A DNA stretch of 26,418 bases. Source: Galbitalea sp036491035. GTDB lineage: Bacteria > Actinomycetota > Actinomycetes > Actinomycetales > Microbacteriaceae. The notes beneath the pieces were generated by a model. It had not been told where the DNA came from. It made no database searches and saw nothing but the letters and a program-made list of their open reading frames with translations. The position numbers were made by a program, and so were the translations under genes. Position 1 is the first letter of the stretch, and each line of letters starts with the position of its first letter. The DNA lies in assembly GCA_036491035.1 (NCBI GenBank), contig DASXCU010000128.1, forward strand, positions 1 through 26,418, in the 5' to 3' direction. This document shows, piece by piece, positions 7,380-13,584 of this stretch.

Positions 7380-8117
7380 ATGACCTCACCTGCTCTTACC
7401 CTCCTGCCCGCTGTCGACGTCGCCGACGGCCAGGCCGTGCGACTGACGCAGGGGGCAGCGGGGAGCGAGACCAGTTACGGCGACCCGATCGATGCCGCGA
7501 ACGAGTGGGTGGATCAGGGTGCCGAGTGGATCCATTTGGTCGACCTCGACGCAGCCTTCGGCCGCGGCAACAACTACGAACTGCTGAAGCGCGTCGTTGC
7601 GAATACGCCGGCGTCCGTGGGCGTCGAGCTGTCGGGCGGAATCCGGGATGACGCGTCGCTCGCCGCCGCGCTGGAGACCGGATGCCGAAGGGTGAACCTG
7701 GGCACGGCGGCGCTCGAGGACCCGGAATGGGCGGACGCGGTCATCCGATCCCACGGCGACCGCATCGCGGTCGGCCTGGATGTCCGCGGGACGACGCTCG
7801 CGGCGCGGGGCTGGACTCGCGAGGGCGGAGACCTGTGGCAGGTACTCGACCGGCTCGAGGCCGCCGGCTGTTCCCGGTACGTCGTCACCGACGTCAACAA
7901 AGACGGGATGCTGACCGGACCCAACCTCGACCTGTTGCGTTCGATGTGCGAGCACACCGATAAGCCCGTTATCGCGTCCGGCGGTGTTTCGAGCATCCAG
8001 GACCTGGTCGAACTCCGCACGCTCGTTCCGCTGGGCGTGGAGGGAGCGATTGTGGGCAAGGCGCTCTATGCGGGAGCATTCACGCTTCCGGAAGCGCTCG
8101 TCGCGGCGCGCGACTGA
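7380..8117 (+). CDS. priA: Phosphoribosyl isomerase, PriA type (HisA/TrpF)
   Basis: A 245-aa (beta/alpha)8-barrel isomerase. HisA activity converts ProFAR to PRFAR in the histidine pathway. Actinobacterial PriA often also performs the TrpF step of tryptophan synthesis. Catalytic aspartates are D13 (LLPAVDVADG) and D175 (DVNKDGM). R143 and W145 in ARGWTREGGDLW match the residue pair that, in my recollection, supports dual-substrate binding in M. tuberculosis PriA. Both phosphate-binding loops are visible: GGIRDD and ASGGVSS. It lies 18 bp after hisH and its stop overlaps the next gene's start. Whether it is bifunctional depends on a separate trpF being absent, which cannot be seen here. Confidence 0.92.
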   Translation: MTSPALTLLPAVDVADGQAVRLTQGAAGSETSYGDPIDAANEWVDQGAEWIHLVDLDAAFGRGNNYELLKRVVANTPASVGVELSGGIRDDASLAAALETGCRRVNLGTAALEDPEWADAVIRSHGDRIAVGLDVRGTTLAARGWTREGGDLWQVLDRLEAAGCSRYVVTDVNKDGMLTGPNLDLLRSMCEHTDKPVIASGGVSSIQDLVELRTLVPLGVEGAIVGKALYAGAFTLPEALVAARD

Positions 8118-8869
8118 TGTCGGGGACAGATTCCGCCGGCGTCCCGTGGGAGGGGCGATCGTTCGAGCACGCCGAATCTTCCGGCGATGACGGAAGCGCG
8201 CCCGCGAAGCTGCTCGAGGCCCTGAAGCGATTCCGTTCCCGCGAGCTCGGCGAGGCCGAGGTGGTGGACGAGGTGCGCGTCTCGCGACTGTTGATCCCAC
8301 TCGTCGCGCACGCCGGCAACGTCGGAACGACACCGAACGGACACCTGGTTGACAAGACACAGGAACTGTCGATCATCACCGTTGCCGGCCCCGATGGTCG
8401 GTCGGTGCTGCCCGCGTTCACCTCGGTGTCGGCGATGTCGCACTGGAATCCCGGGGCTCGGCCCATCCCGGCGGACGGTGTCCGTGTGGCGCTGGCCGCC
8501 GCAGGCGAGGGGACGGACCTCGTCGTTCTGGATGCCACGAATGACACGGAGTTCGCGATAAGGCGTCCCGCGCTCTGGGCGATGGCCCAGAACGAGCCGT
8601 GGCAACCCAGCTATGCGGACGAAGCCGTGCTCGCGGAGTTCATGGATGCGGCCGAGGGCGAGGATGCGATCGTCGCCATCCAGCTCGCGCCGGGTGATTC
8701 CGATGCTCGACTCGCGGGTCCGGAACTAATCGTCCAGCTCTCCCTCATCGACGGGCTTGACGAAATTGCTCTCGCCGAACTGCTCGGGCGTGAGCAGGAA
8801 CGGTGGGCGGCGAGCGAGATCATCGCTACCCGGGTGGACTCGATGACGGTGAAGCTCGCCCGTGCCTGA
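8117..8869 (+). CDS. SseB-like N-terminal domain protein, unknown function
   Basis: A 250-aa soluble protein. The central part (about 50-150: VSRLLIPLVAHAG, DKTQELSIITVAGPDGRSVLPAFTSVSAMSHWNPGARPIP, VRVALAAAGEGTDLVVLDA) resembles the SseB N-terminal domain, a family of small proteins without an agreed biochemical role. The C-terminal 90 residues are acidic and mixed alpha/beta. I see no signal peptide or membrane segment. It starts with ATG overlapping the priA stop by 1 bp, and its end overlaps the next gene by 8 bp, so it is probably co-transcribed with the histidine genes. From memory, an SseB-like gene between hisA/priA and infC recurs in related actinobacteria, which suggests stable synteny but not necessarily a role in histidine synthesis. 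Confidence 0.75.
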   Translation: MSGTDSAGVPWEGRSFEHAESSGDDGSAPAKLLEALKRFRSRELGEAEVVDEVRVSRLLIPLVAHAGNVGTTPNGHLVDKTQELSIITVAGPDGRSVLPAFTSVSAMSHWNPGARPIPADGVRVALAAAGEGTDLVVLDATNDTEFAIRRPALWAMAQNEPWQPSYADEAVLAEFMDAAEGEDAIVAIQLAPGDSDARLAGPELIVQLSLIDGLDEIALAELLGREQERWAASEIIATRVDSMTVKLARA

Positions 8870-9662
8870 GTTCGCTCCGGGGACAAAACCGCCCCGCCTC
8901 ATCCTCGTCGACCTCGACGGCACCCTCGTCGGCGTGGATCACACGGTCTCGCCCCGCAACGCGGCGGCGCTCGAGCGCGCGACTGCCGCGGGCGCGCGCG
9001 TGGTCATTGCCACCGGCCGCCCAGTCCGGCTGCTCGAACCGATCAAGCAGAGCCTCGGGCACTCGATCGCGCTCTGCTACAACGGCGCGATCGTGCTGGA
9101 CATCGCGACGGGCGACATCCTCGAGGCGCACCTGCTCGACGGGGACGTGTTCCGTCGCGCCGTCGAGACGGTTCGGGAACGGGGCTTCGAGTTTCTGGTC
9201 GCCGTCGAGGGGATGCCCGACGTCGGCATCCGCGGGGAGCGAGGATTTAGAGAGGGTTACAAGATGCCGCGCGGCTCCCTGGCGGAGATCACCGACGCGG
9301 GGATCGTGAAAGGACTCATTCGGGTGGAGGGCGACCAGTTCGCAGACATCTGGGAGGCGTTCTCGACCGGGTTTCCGGACGAACTCGAGGTGACGCGCTC
9401 GGGGATCGACGGCCTCATCGAGATCTCTCGGGCGGGCGTCTCGAAGGGCGGCGTCATCGACGAGCTCGCGCGGGGCTGGGGGATCGATCCCGCGGATGCG
9501 ATCGCCTTCGGCGACATGCCGAACGACCTGGAGATGTTCCGGTGGGCGGGTCGCTCCGTCGCGATGGGCAACGCCGAACCCGAGGTGAAGCTCGCGGCAT
9601 CCGAAGTGGGCGAACACCACGACTCGGATGCGGTCGCCCAGGTGCTCGAGCGCTGGTTCTAG
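8862..9662 (+). CDS. Cof-type HAD-IIB hydrolase (sugar-phosphate phosphatase-like)
   Basis: A 266-aa haloacid-dehalogenase superfamily phosphatase of the Cof/YidA type. Motif I is LVDLDGTLV, with nucleophile D17 and general acid D19; motif II is VVIATGRP; motif IV is FGDMPNDLEMFRWAG, with D218 and D222 binding Mg2+. The insert between about 80 and 190 is the type IIB cap, which sets the substrate. Residues ISRAGVSKGGVIDEL include the conserved motif III lysine. The GTG start at 8862 lies within the previous gene's last codons (8 bp overlap). HisN-type histidinol-phosphate phosphatases are not of this family, so its place after the his genes does not by itself make it the missing pathway phosphatase. 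Substrate unknown. Confidence 0.88.
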   Translation: MPEFAPGTKPPRLILVDLDGTLVGVDHTVSPRNAAALERATAAGARVVIATGRPVRLLEPIKQSLGHSIALCYNGAIVLDIATGDILEAHLLDGDVFRRAVETVRERGFEFLVAVEGMPDVGIRGERGFREGYKMPRGSLAEITDAGIVKGLIRVEGDQFADIWEAFSTGFPDELEVTRSGIDGLIEISRAGVSKGGVIDELARGWGIDPADAIAFGDMPNDLEMFRWAGRSVAMGNAEPEVKLAASEVGEHHDSDAVAQVLERWF

Positions 9663-9665
9663 CCG

Positions 9666-10013
9666 CTAATAAACCGGACCGGTGAGCTTCTCCCCAGGGC
9701 CCTGGCCGCGGGCATCCGGGAACGCGGATGCTTCGCGGAACGCGAGCTGCAGGGAGCGCAGGCCGTCCCGGAGCGGTCGGGCGTGCTGGTCGCCGATCTC
9801 CGGCGCGGCCGAGGTAACCAGTCCCGCGAGCGCGATGATGAGCTTGCGCGCCTCGTCGAGGTCGAGCTGGTTCTCGGGATCATCCGCGAGACCGAGCTTG
9901 ACAGCGGCGGCGCTGAGAAGGTGCACGGCGACGGTGTTGATCACCTCGACGGCTGGCACATCCGCGATATCGCGAGCCTCTTCGCTGGTATCGAATTCGC
10001 CCGGCTCGCTCAT
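9666..10013 (-). CDS. DUF1844 family protein
   Basis: A 115-aa protein matching the DUF1844 family: PAVEVINTVAVHLLSAAAVKLGLADDP, then LDLDEARKLIIALAGLVT with alpha-helical pattern, and a Gly/Pro-rich end. The start is set at ATG 10013, which has an AGAGAG ribosome-like site 8 nt upstream; the GTG nine bases further up has none. It is mostly helical with no membrane segment, and its function is unknown. It is convergent with the HAD gene with only 3 bp between the two stops, and divergent from infC. From memory, genes of this family commonly sit beside infC in actinobacteria, so a link to translation is possible but unproven. Confidence 0.8.
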   Translation of the reverse strand: MSEPGEFDTSEEARDIADVPAVEVINTVAVHLLSAAAVKLGLADDPENQLDLDEARKLIIALAGLVTSAAPEIGDQHARPLRDGLRSLQLAFREASAFPDARGQGPGEKLTGPVY

Positions 10014-10251
10014 GATCGTCACTCTCTGCTATTCTTATTGCGGCTCCGAGTGCTCTGCGCTCGGTACGAAAGTGGAGAATCTCCCACCCGTTGGCCGCCT
10101 CATAAAGGCTACCGGGTTGTAACGCTCCGTTCCTCGCACGAGGAATAGCTAGGGCGTCGTCAAGAAATTGACGTGAAATCTCCTTCTTGCGTTGCCCGCA
10201 AAGCATCCGTTTTGCGAGCGTGGGCCACACGATTTCTAGAAGGAGACACGT
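10014..10251 (+). promoter_or_regulatory. infC leader with stacked hairpins and anti-Shine-Dalgarno element
   Basis: The 238 bp between the DUF1844 gene and infC carry promoters for both and a structured infC leader. Visible hairpins, left to right: TTCCTCG/CGAGGAA (10130-10145, 2-nt loop); CGTCAA/TTGACG closed by a GAAA tetraloop (10158-10173); and CGCAAA/TTTGCG (10197-10216). In addition TCTCCTTCT (10179-10187) is perfectly complementary to AGAAGGAGA (10238-10246), which contains the infC Shine-Dalgarno sequence, and the third hairpin falls in the loop between them. I cannot place the promoter with confidence. The pairings are seen; sequestration and regulation are inference. Confidence 0.6.
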
Positions 10252-11121
10252 ATCAGCGATCCGCGTACCAATGACCGAATCCGAGTTCCGGAAGTCCGTC
10301 TTGTTGGCCCCAACGGCGAACAGGTCGGAGTAGTCCGCATCGAAGACGCTCTTCGTTTGGCTGGCGAGGCCGACCTGGATTTGGTTGAGGTTGCTCCCAA
10401 CTCCAAGCCACCCGTCGCGAAGATCATGGACTTCGGCAAGTTCAAGTACGAGACGGCGCAGAAGGCGAAAGAGGCCCGGCGCAATCAGGCGAACACGATC
10501 CTCAAGGAGGTTCGTTTCCGCCTGAAGATCGACAAGCACGACTACGAGACGAAGCGCAAGCGCGCCGAGGGCTTCCTGCAGTCCGGTGACAAGGTCAAAG
10601 CCATGATCCTGTTCCGCGGCCGTGAGCAGTCCCGACCCGAGCAGGGTCACCGTCTCCTGCAAAAGTTTGCCGAAGATGTGGCGGAGTTCGGCTCCGTCGA
10701 ATCGTCACCCACCATCGACGGACGCAACATGGTCATGGTCATCGGTCCGCTGAAGAACAAGGCGGAGGCGAAGGCCGAAGCCCAGGCGCGGCAGGCGGCC
10801 AACAGGCCGGCGAGAACGGAGGCTGCACCAGCAGTCGCCGAGGCCGCAGCCGAGGCACCGAAGGCTGAAGCTCCACAGGCCGAGGCGCCGAAGGCCGAGG
10901 CACCCAAGACCGAGGCACCACAGGCTGAAGCTCCCAAGGCCGAGGCGCCCAAGGCTCCGGAAACTGAGATTGAGGCTCCGAAGGCTGAGGCGGCCCCCAA
11001 GGCCGCTGCACCGAAGGCGCCAGCCGCACCAAAGCCAGCAACACCCCGTGCAACCGCACCCAAGACCACGGCAGCCGCCAAGCCGGCGGCTGCTCCAACA
11101 AAGGACGAAACGAATGCCTAA
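10252..11121 (+). CDS. infC: Translation initiation factor IF-3, ATC start, long C-terminal tail
   Basis: IF-3 binds the 30S subunit, blocks early 50S joining and checks start-codon choice. The frame is closed by TAG at 10237. Between it and the family N-terminus (SDPRTNDRIRVPEVRLVG) no ATG, GTG or TTG exists in frame, so the start must be ATC at 10252, preceded by AAGGAG at a 6-nt spacing. The next in-frame TTG (10357) would delete 35 conserved residues. The N domain spans about 1-75, the linker runs KYETAQKAKEARRNQ, and the C domain (about 85-172) holds VRFRLKIDKHDYETKRKRA and GREQSRPEQG. After about residue 175 comes a 114-residue Ala/Pro/Glu/Lys-rich tail; E. coli IF-3 ends at 180. 289 aa in all. 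It overlaps rpmI by 8 bp. Confidence 0.95.
   Translation: MSDPRTNDRIRVPEVRLVGPNGEQVGVVRIEDALRLAGEADLDLVEVAPNSKPPVAKIMDFGKFKYETAQKAKEARRNQANTILKEVRFRLKIDKHDYETKRKRAEGFLQSGDKVKAMILFRGREQSRPEQGHRLLQKFAEDVAEFGSVESSPTIDGRNMVMVIGPLKNKAEAKAEAQARQAANRPARTEAAPAVAEAAAEAPKAEAPQAEAPKAEAPKTEAPQAEAPKAEAPKAPETEIEAPKAEAAPKAAAPKAPAAPKPATPRATAPKTTAAAKPAAAPTKDETNA
10852..10956 (+). repeat. Seven tandem 15 bp units (EAPKA-type) in infC
   Basis: Seven consecutive 15-bp units encode EAPKA, EAPQA, EAPKA, EAPKT, EAPQA, EAPKA, EAPKA. The third positions of codons differ between units, so this is an old or selected repeat rather than a fresh duplication. Degenerate Ala-Pro-Lys units continue to the end of the gene. 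The segment should be extended and charged, with alternating Glu and Lys. Confidence 0.9.
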
Positions 11122-11308
11122 GCAGAAGACCCACAAGGGCGCCGCGAAGCGCTTCAAGATCACCGGCTCCGGCAAGGTCATGAAGCAGGGTGCGGGTATG
11201 CGCCACCACCTCGAGCACAAGTCGAGCGAGGTCACTCGCCGCCTCAACCGTGAAGTCGTGCTTGCGCCGCAAGACGCCAAGAAAATCAAGCGCCTGCTGG
11301 GCAAGTAG
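11114..11308 (+). CDS. rpmI: 50S ribosomal protein L35
   Basis: A 64-aa basic ribosomal protein, at the normal family length. The sequence MPKQKTHKGAAKRFKITGSGKV with KQGAGMRHHLEHKSS and a C-terminal KKIKRLLGK end is diagnostic of L35. The ATG lies inside the last codons of infC (8 bp overlap, ATGCCTAA), giving translational coupling. It is the middle gene of the conserved infC-rpmI-rplT operon. The coupling means that any control at the infC start would be passed on to L35. Confidence 0.97.
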   Translation: MPKQKTHKGAAKRFKITGSGKVMKQGAGMRHHLEHKSSEVTRRLNREVVLAPQDAKKIKRLLGK

Positions 11309-11327
11309 TAGAGACGGAAATTAGATC

Positions 11328-11717
11328 ATGGCAAGAGTAAAGAGAGCGGTCAACGCCGCCAAGAAGCGTCGCACCACGCTCGAGCGCGCCGAGGGCTACC
11401 GCGGCCAGCGTTCGCGCCTCTACCGCAAGGCCAAGGAGCAGGTCACACACTCCCTCGTCTACGCCTACCGTGACCGCCGCCAGAAGAAGGGTGACTTCCG
11501 TCGCCTCTGGATCCAGCGGATCAACGCGGCGTCGCGCGCGAACGGTCTTACCTACAACCGCCTCATCCAGGGTCTGAACCTGGCCGGCATAGAGGTCGAC
11601 CGTCGCATCCTCGCGGACCTCGCGGTCAACGAGCCCGCAACGTTCGCGGCCATCGTCGAGACGGCCAAGGCGGCACTGCCCGCCGACACGTCGGCGCCGA
11701 AGGTCGACGCAGCGTAA
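11328..11717 (+). CDS. rplT: 50S ribosomal protein L20
   Basis: A 129-aa L20; it binds 23S rRNA early in 50S assembly and in several bacteria represses its own operon by binding the leader. The N-terminal basic arm MARVKRAVNAAKKRRTTLERAEGYRGQRSRLYRKAKEQV and the globular half (RLWIQRINAASRANGLTYNRLIQGL, EVDRRILADLAV) are intact. It starts with ATG 19 bp after rpmI with a weak GACGGA ribosome-like site. A strong hairpin follows within 15 bp of its stop and ends the operon. Confidence 0.97.
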   Translation: MARVKRAVNAAKKRRTTLERAEGYRGQRSRLYRKAKEQVTHSLVYAYRDRRQKKGDFRRLWIQRINAASRANGLTYNRLIQGLNLAGIEVDRRILADLAVNEPATFAAIVETAKAALPADTSAPKVDAA

Positions 11718-11728
11718 CGAACCTGTAC

Positions 11729-11775
11729 AAACGCCCCGGCCCGCACTTCACTGTGCGCGCCGGGGCGTTTTGTTG
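11729..11775 (+). terminator. Rho-independent-type terminator after rplT
   Basis: ACGCCCCGGC (11731-11740) pairs perfectly with GCCGGGGCGT (11759-11768); flanking A/T pairs extend the stem to 12 bp. An inner GCAC/GTGC stem stacks on it with one mismatch. The 3' side continues as GTTTTGTTGTT, an imperfect T-tract. This is the clearest terminator in the window. It sits immediately before the -10 box of the next gene. Confidence 0.85.
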
Positions 11776-11787
11776 TTCCCGGGCAAA

Positions 11788-11793
11788 TATGCT
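11788..11793 (+). promoter_or_regulatory. -10 box for apparently leaderless rRNA methylase gene
   Basis: TATGCT fits TAnnnT and ends exactly 6 nt before the ATG at 11800. It follows the rplT terminator directly and no Shine-Dalgarno sequence is present. No clear -35 is visible. Confidence 0.55.
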
Positions 11794-11799
11794 GGCTGC

Positions 11800-12600
11800 A
11801 TGATCGACAATCCGCGATCTCCGCGGGTGCGCGGGGTCGCCAAGCTCGCGAAGCGGGATGCCCGCGCGCAGACGGGACTGTTCCTGCTGGAGGGACCGCA
11901 GGCGGTCTCCGAGGCGCTCCGGTTTCGCCCCGAGCTGCTCAGCGAGCTGTACGGAACGCCGACGGCGGTCGATCGCTATCCCGAGATCGCGCAGGGTGCG
12001 GCGGCGGCCGGGATCGATATCGAGTTCGTCACCGAAGAGGTGCTCGACAGCATGGCGGACACCGTCACACCACAGGGCATCGTGGCCGCCTGCAGGCAGT
12101 TTCCGACGTCGGTGAAAGACCTGTTCGCGGATGGTCCGAAGCTGATCGCGATACTCGAAGAGGTTCGCGATCCGGGGAACGCCGGAACGATCATCCGGGC
12201 AGCGGATGCGGCGGGTGCCGACGGCGTCATCCTGACTGGCCGAAGCGTAGATCTCTACAACCCGAAGGTGGTCCGTGCGACGACGGGCTCCCTGTTCCAT
12301 CTCCCGGTGGCGATGGGTGCCGAGCTCGAGACCGTTCTCGAGCGCGCCCATGCCGCCGGAATGCAGGTTGTGGCCGCCGACATCAAGGGGTCCGATCTTC
12401 TGACCGCACGCCGCGACGGCATACTCGCGAAACCGACCGCCTGGCTGTTCGGCAATGAGGCCCGGGGGCTCACCGACGCGAACTATGCCCTGGCCGACCA
12501 GGCGATCGCGGTCCCGATCTACGGGGCGGCAGAGTCGATGAACCTGGCGACCGCGGCATCCGTTTGCCTGTACGAGAGCGCGTTCGCCCAGCGCGACTAG
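11800..12600 (+). CDS. SpoU/TrmH family RNA 2'-O-methyltransferase
   Basis: A 266-aa SPOUT-class methyltransferase. Residues about 1-105 form a substrate-binding domain (SPRVRGVAKLAKRDARAQTGLFLLEGPQAVSEAL), and about 110-266 the knotted SAM-binding domain. SpoU motif 1 is NAGTIIRAADAAGADGVIL, motif 2 LFGNEARGLT, and motif 3 IPIYGAAESMNLATAASVCLYE. The target, 23S rRNA or tRNA, cannot be fixed; the TsnR/RlmB-like architecture and position after ribosomal protein genes favour rRNA. The start is ATG 11800, which lies 6 nt after a TATGCT box; a TTG ten codons upstream lies inside the terminator and is unlikely. Its TAG stop shares the CTAG with the stop of the convergent gene. Confidence 0.92.
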   Translation: MIDNPRSPRVRGVAKLAKRDARAQTGLFLLEGPQAVSEALRFRPELLSELYGTPTAVDRYPEIAQGAAAAGIDIEFVTEEVLDSMADTVTPQGIVAACRQFPTSVKDLFADGPKLIAILEEVRDPGNAGTIIRAADAAGADGVILTGRSVDLYNPKVVRATTGSLFHLPVAMGAELETVLERAHAAGMQVVAADIKGSDLLTARRDGILAKPTAWLFGNEARGLTDANYALADQAIAVPIYGAAESMNLATAASVCLYESAFAQRD

Positions 12601-13562
12601 TGCCGAATCTCGTCGAGCAGCTGTAGTTCCTCGGCTCGGGTGAGGCCCGCGCGCCGCTCCCGATCCACCCCTCGCTCGACCTCGTCGGCGAGGACATCGC
12701 GCACTGTCTCGTCGAACGGGCGAAGGCCGCCGCCGGCGGCCAGGTAAGCGGCGTTGCTCCGCGTCGTCATCGCAGCATCCTCTAGTGGCAGCCAGAGCGG
12801 AAGCGATCGGGGGCCCGCCCAGTAACGCACATCGTGGGCGAGGAGCCACTCGTCGTCGACCACGACCAGTCGACCGCTGAAGCCGCAGGCGGTCGACGCA
12901 AGCTCGATCGCACTAGCCAGAGGGACCGAGGTGCCGACGGCGTTGAGAATCCCGACACCTCCGGACGCCACCGCGAACTCGGCGAGGTCGCGCACGTCGA
13001 TGATCTGAGCGGTTCGATCCTGAACCTCCATCGACAGGACGTTGTCGCTTCCGGCGAGCGCCAATCGCGCGCCCCAGTAGCCGAACCGGTCGCTCGGGTC
13101 GCCGGGACCGGCGATGAGACCCGGTCGCACGATGAGTAGCCGACCCCCGAGCGCTGCAGCGCTGGCGTGTTCGATGGCGACCTTCGCCTTGCCGTAGTCG
13201 TCCGGATCGTCGGGTTCGAGGAGGGGATCCGACTCGTCCGCGCCCGGCGTCGAATTGGAGGCGTAGACCGAGATGGTCGAGACGAGAGTCCAGTGGACCG
13301 CTCTTTCGGCCAGCGCATCCAGTGCTCCAACCGCAAAATCGTGGTCCCAGGACAGCTCGATGACCCGGTCCCAGTCGCGGTCCGCAACGGCGGCGTACGC
13401 ATCCGGGGCACTTCGATCGGATCTCACGAATTCGGCGCCCGGGGGAACCGCGCCGCTCTCGCCGCGCGCGAGACAGGCCACGTCGTCGCCGGCCGAGAGC
13501 CCGGCGCGTACCAGCTCTCGCCCGAGCCAGCCGGTGCCGCCGAGGACCAAAACACTGCTCAC
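12597..13562 (-). CDS. NAD-dependent epimerase/dehydratase-like (atypical extended SDR)
   Basis: A 321-aa Rossmann-fold protein. The GTG start at 13562 puts the nucleotide-binding motif right at the N-terminus (VLVLGGTGWLGRELV, GxxGxxG pattern, about residues 4-18). The fold continues with VACLARG, an acidic loop, RVIELSWDHDF, HWTLVSTISVYA, DDYGKAKVAIEHA and LLIVRPGLIAGPGDPSDRFGYW. The YGKAK segment supplies the YxxxK pair of the SDR family, and STISVY the serine strand. The C-terminal part (about 215-321) is the substrate domain. Substrate unknown; such isolated reductases are often annotated as reductase or sugar epimerase. No ribosome site is seen and its start is only 22 bp from that of divergent pheS. 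Confidence 0.85.
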   Translation of the reverse strand: MSSVLVLGGTGWLGRELVRAGLSAGDDVACLARGESGAVPPGAEFVRSDRSAPDAYAAVADRDWDRVIELSWDHDFAVGALDALAERAVHWTLVSTISVYASNSTPGADESDPLLEPDDPDDYGKAKVAIEHASAAALGGRLLIVRPGLIAGPGDPSDRFGYWGARLALAGSDNVLSMEVQDRTAQIIDVRDLAEFAVASGGVGILNAVGTSVPLASAIELASTACGFSGRLVVVDDEWLLAHDVRYWAGPRSLPLWLPLEDAAMTTRSNAAYLAAGGGLRPFDETVRDVLADEVERGVDRERRAGLTRAEELQLLDEIRH

Positions 13563-13570
13563 GCCTCTAG

Positions 13571-13576
13571 TAAACT
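13571..13576 (+). promoter_or_regulatory. -10 box for apparently leaderless pheS
   Basis: TAAACT fits TAnnnT and ends 8 nt before the pheS GTG. The whole gap between pheS and the divergent epimerase-like gene is 22 bp, so both promoters must overlap each other and the opposite coding region. No ribosome site is present on either side. Confidence 0.5.
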
Positions 13577-13584
13577 CGGGCCTC

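Noticed and set aside
10130..10216. Transcription attenuator in the infC leader
   Set aside because: The hairpins are present but none is followed by a run of T, so a terminator mechanism is not supported; translational sequestration fits better.
10357..11121. infC starting at TTG 10357
   Set aside because: This would remove 35 residues of the conserved IF-3 N domain; the ATC at 10252 has a well-placed ribosome site.
11770..12600. RNA methylase starting at TTG 11770
   Set aside because: That codon lies in the T-tract side of the rplT terminator; ATG 11800 follows a -10 box at a leaderless distance.
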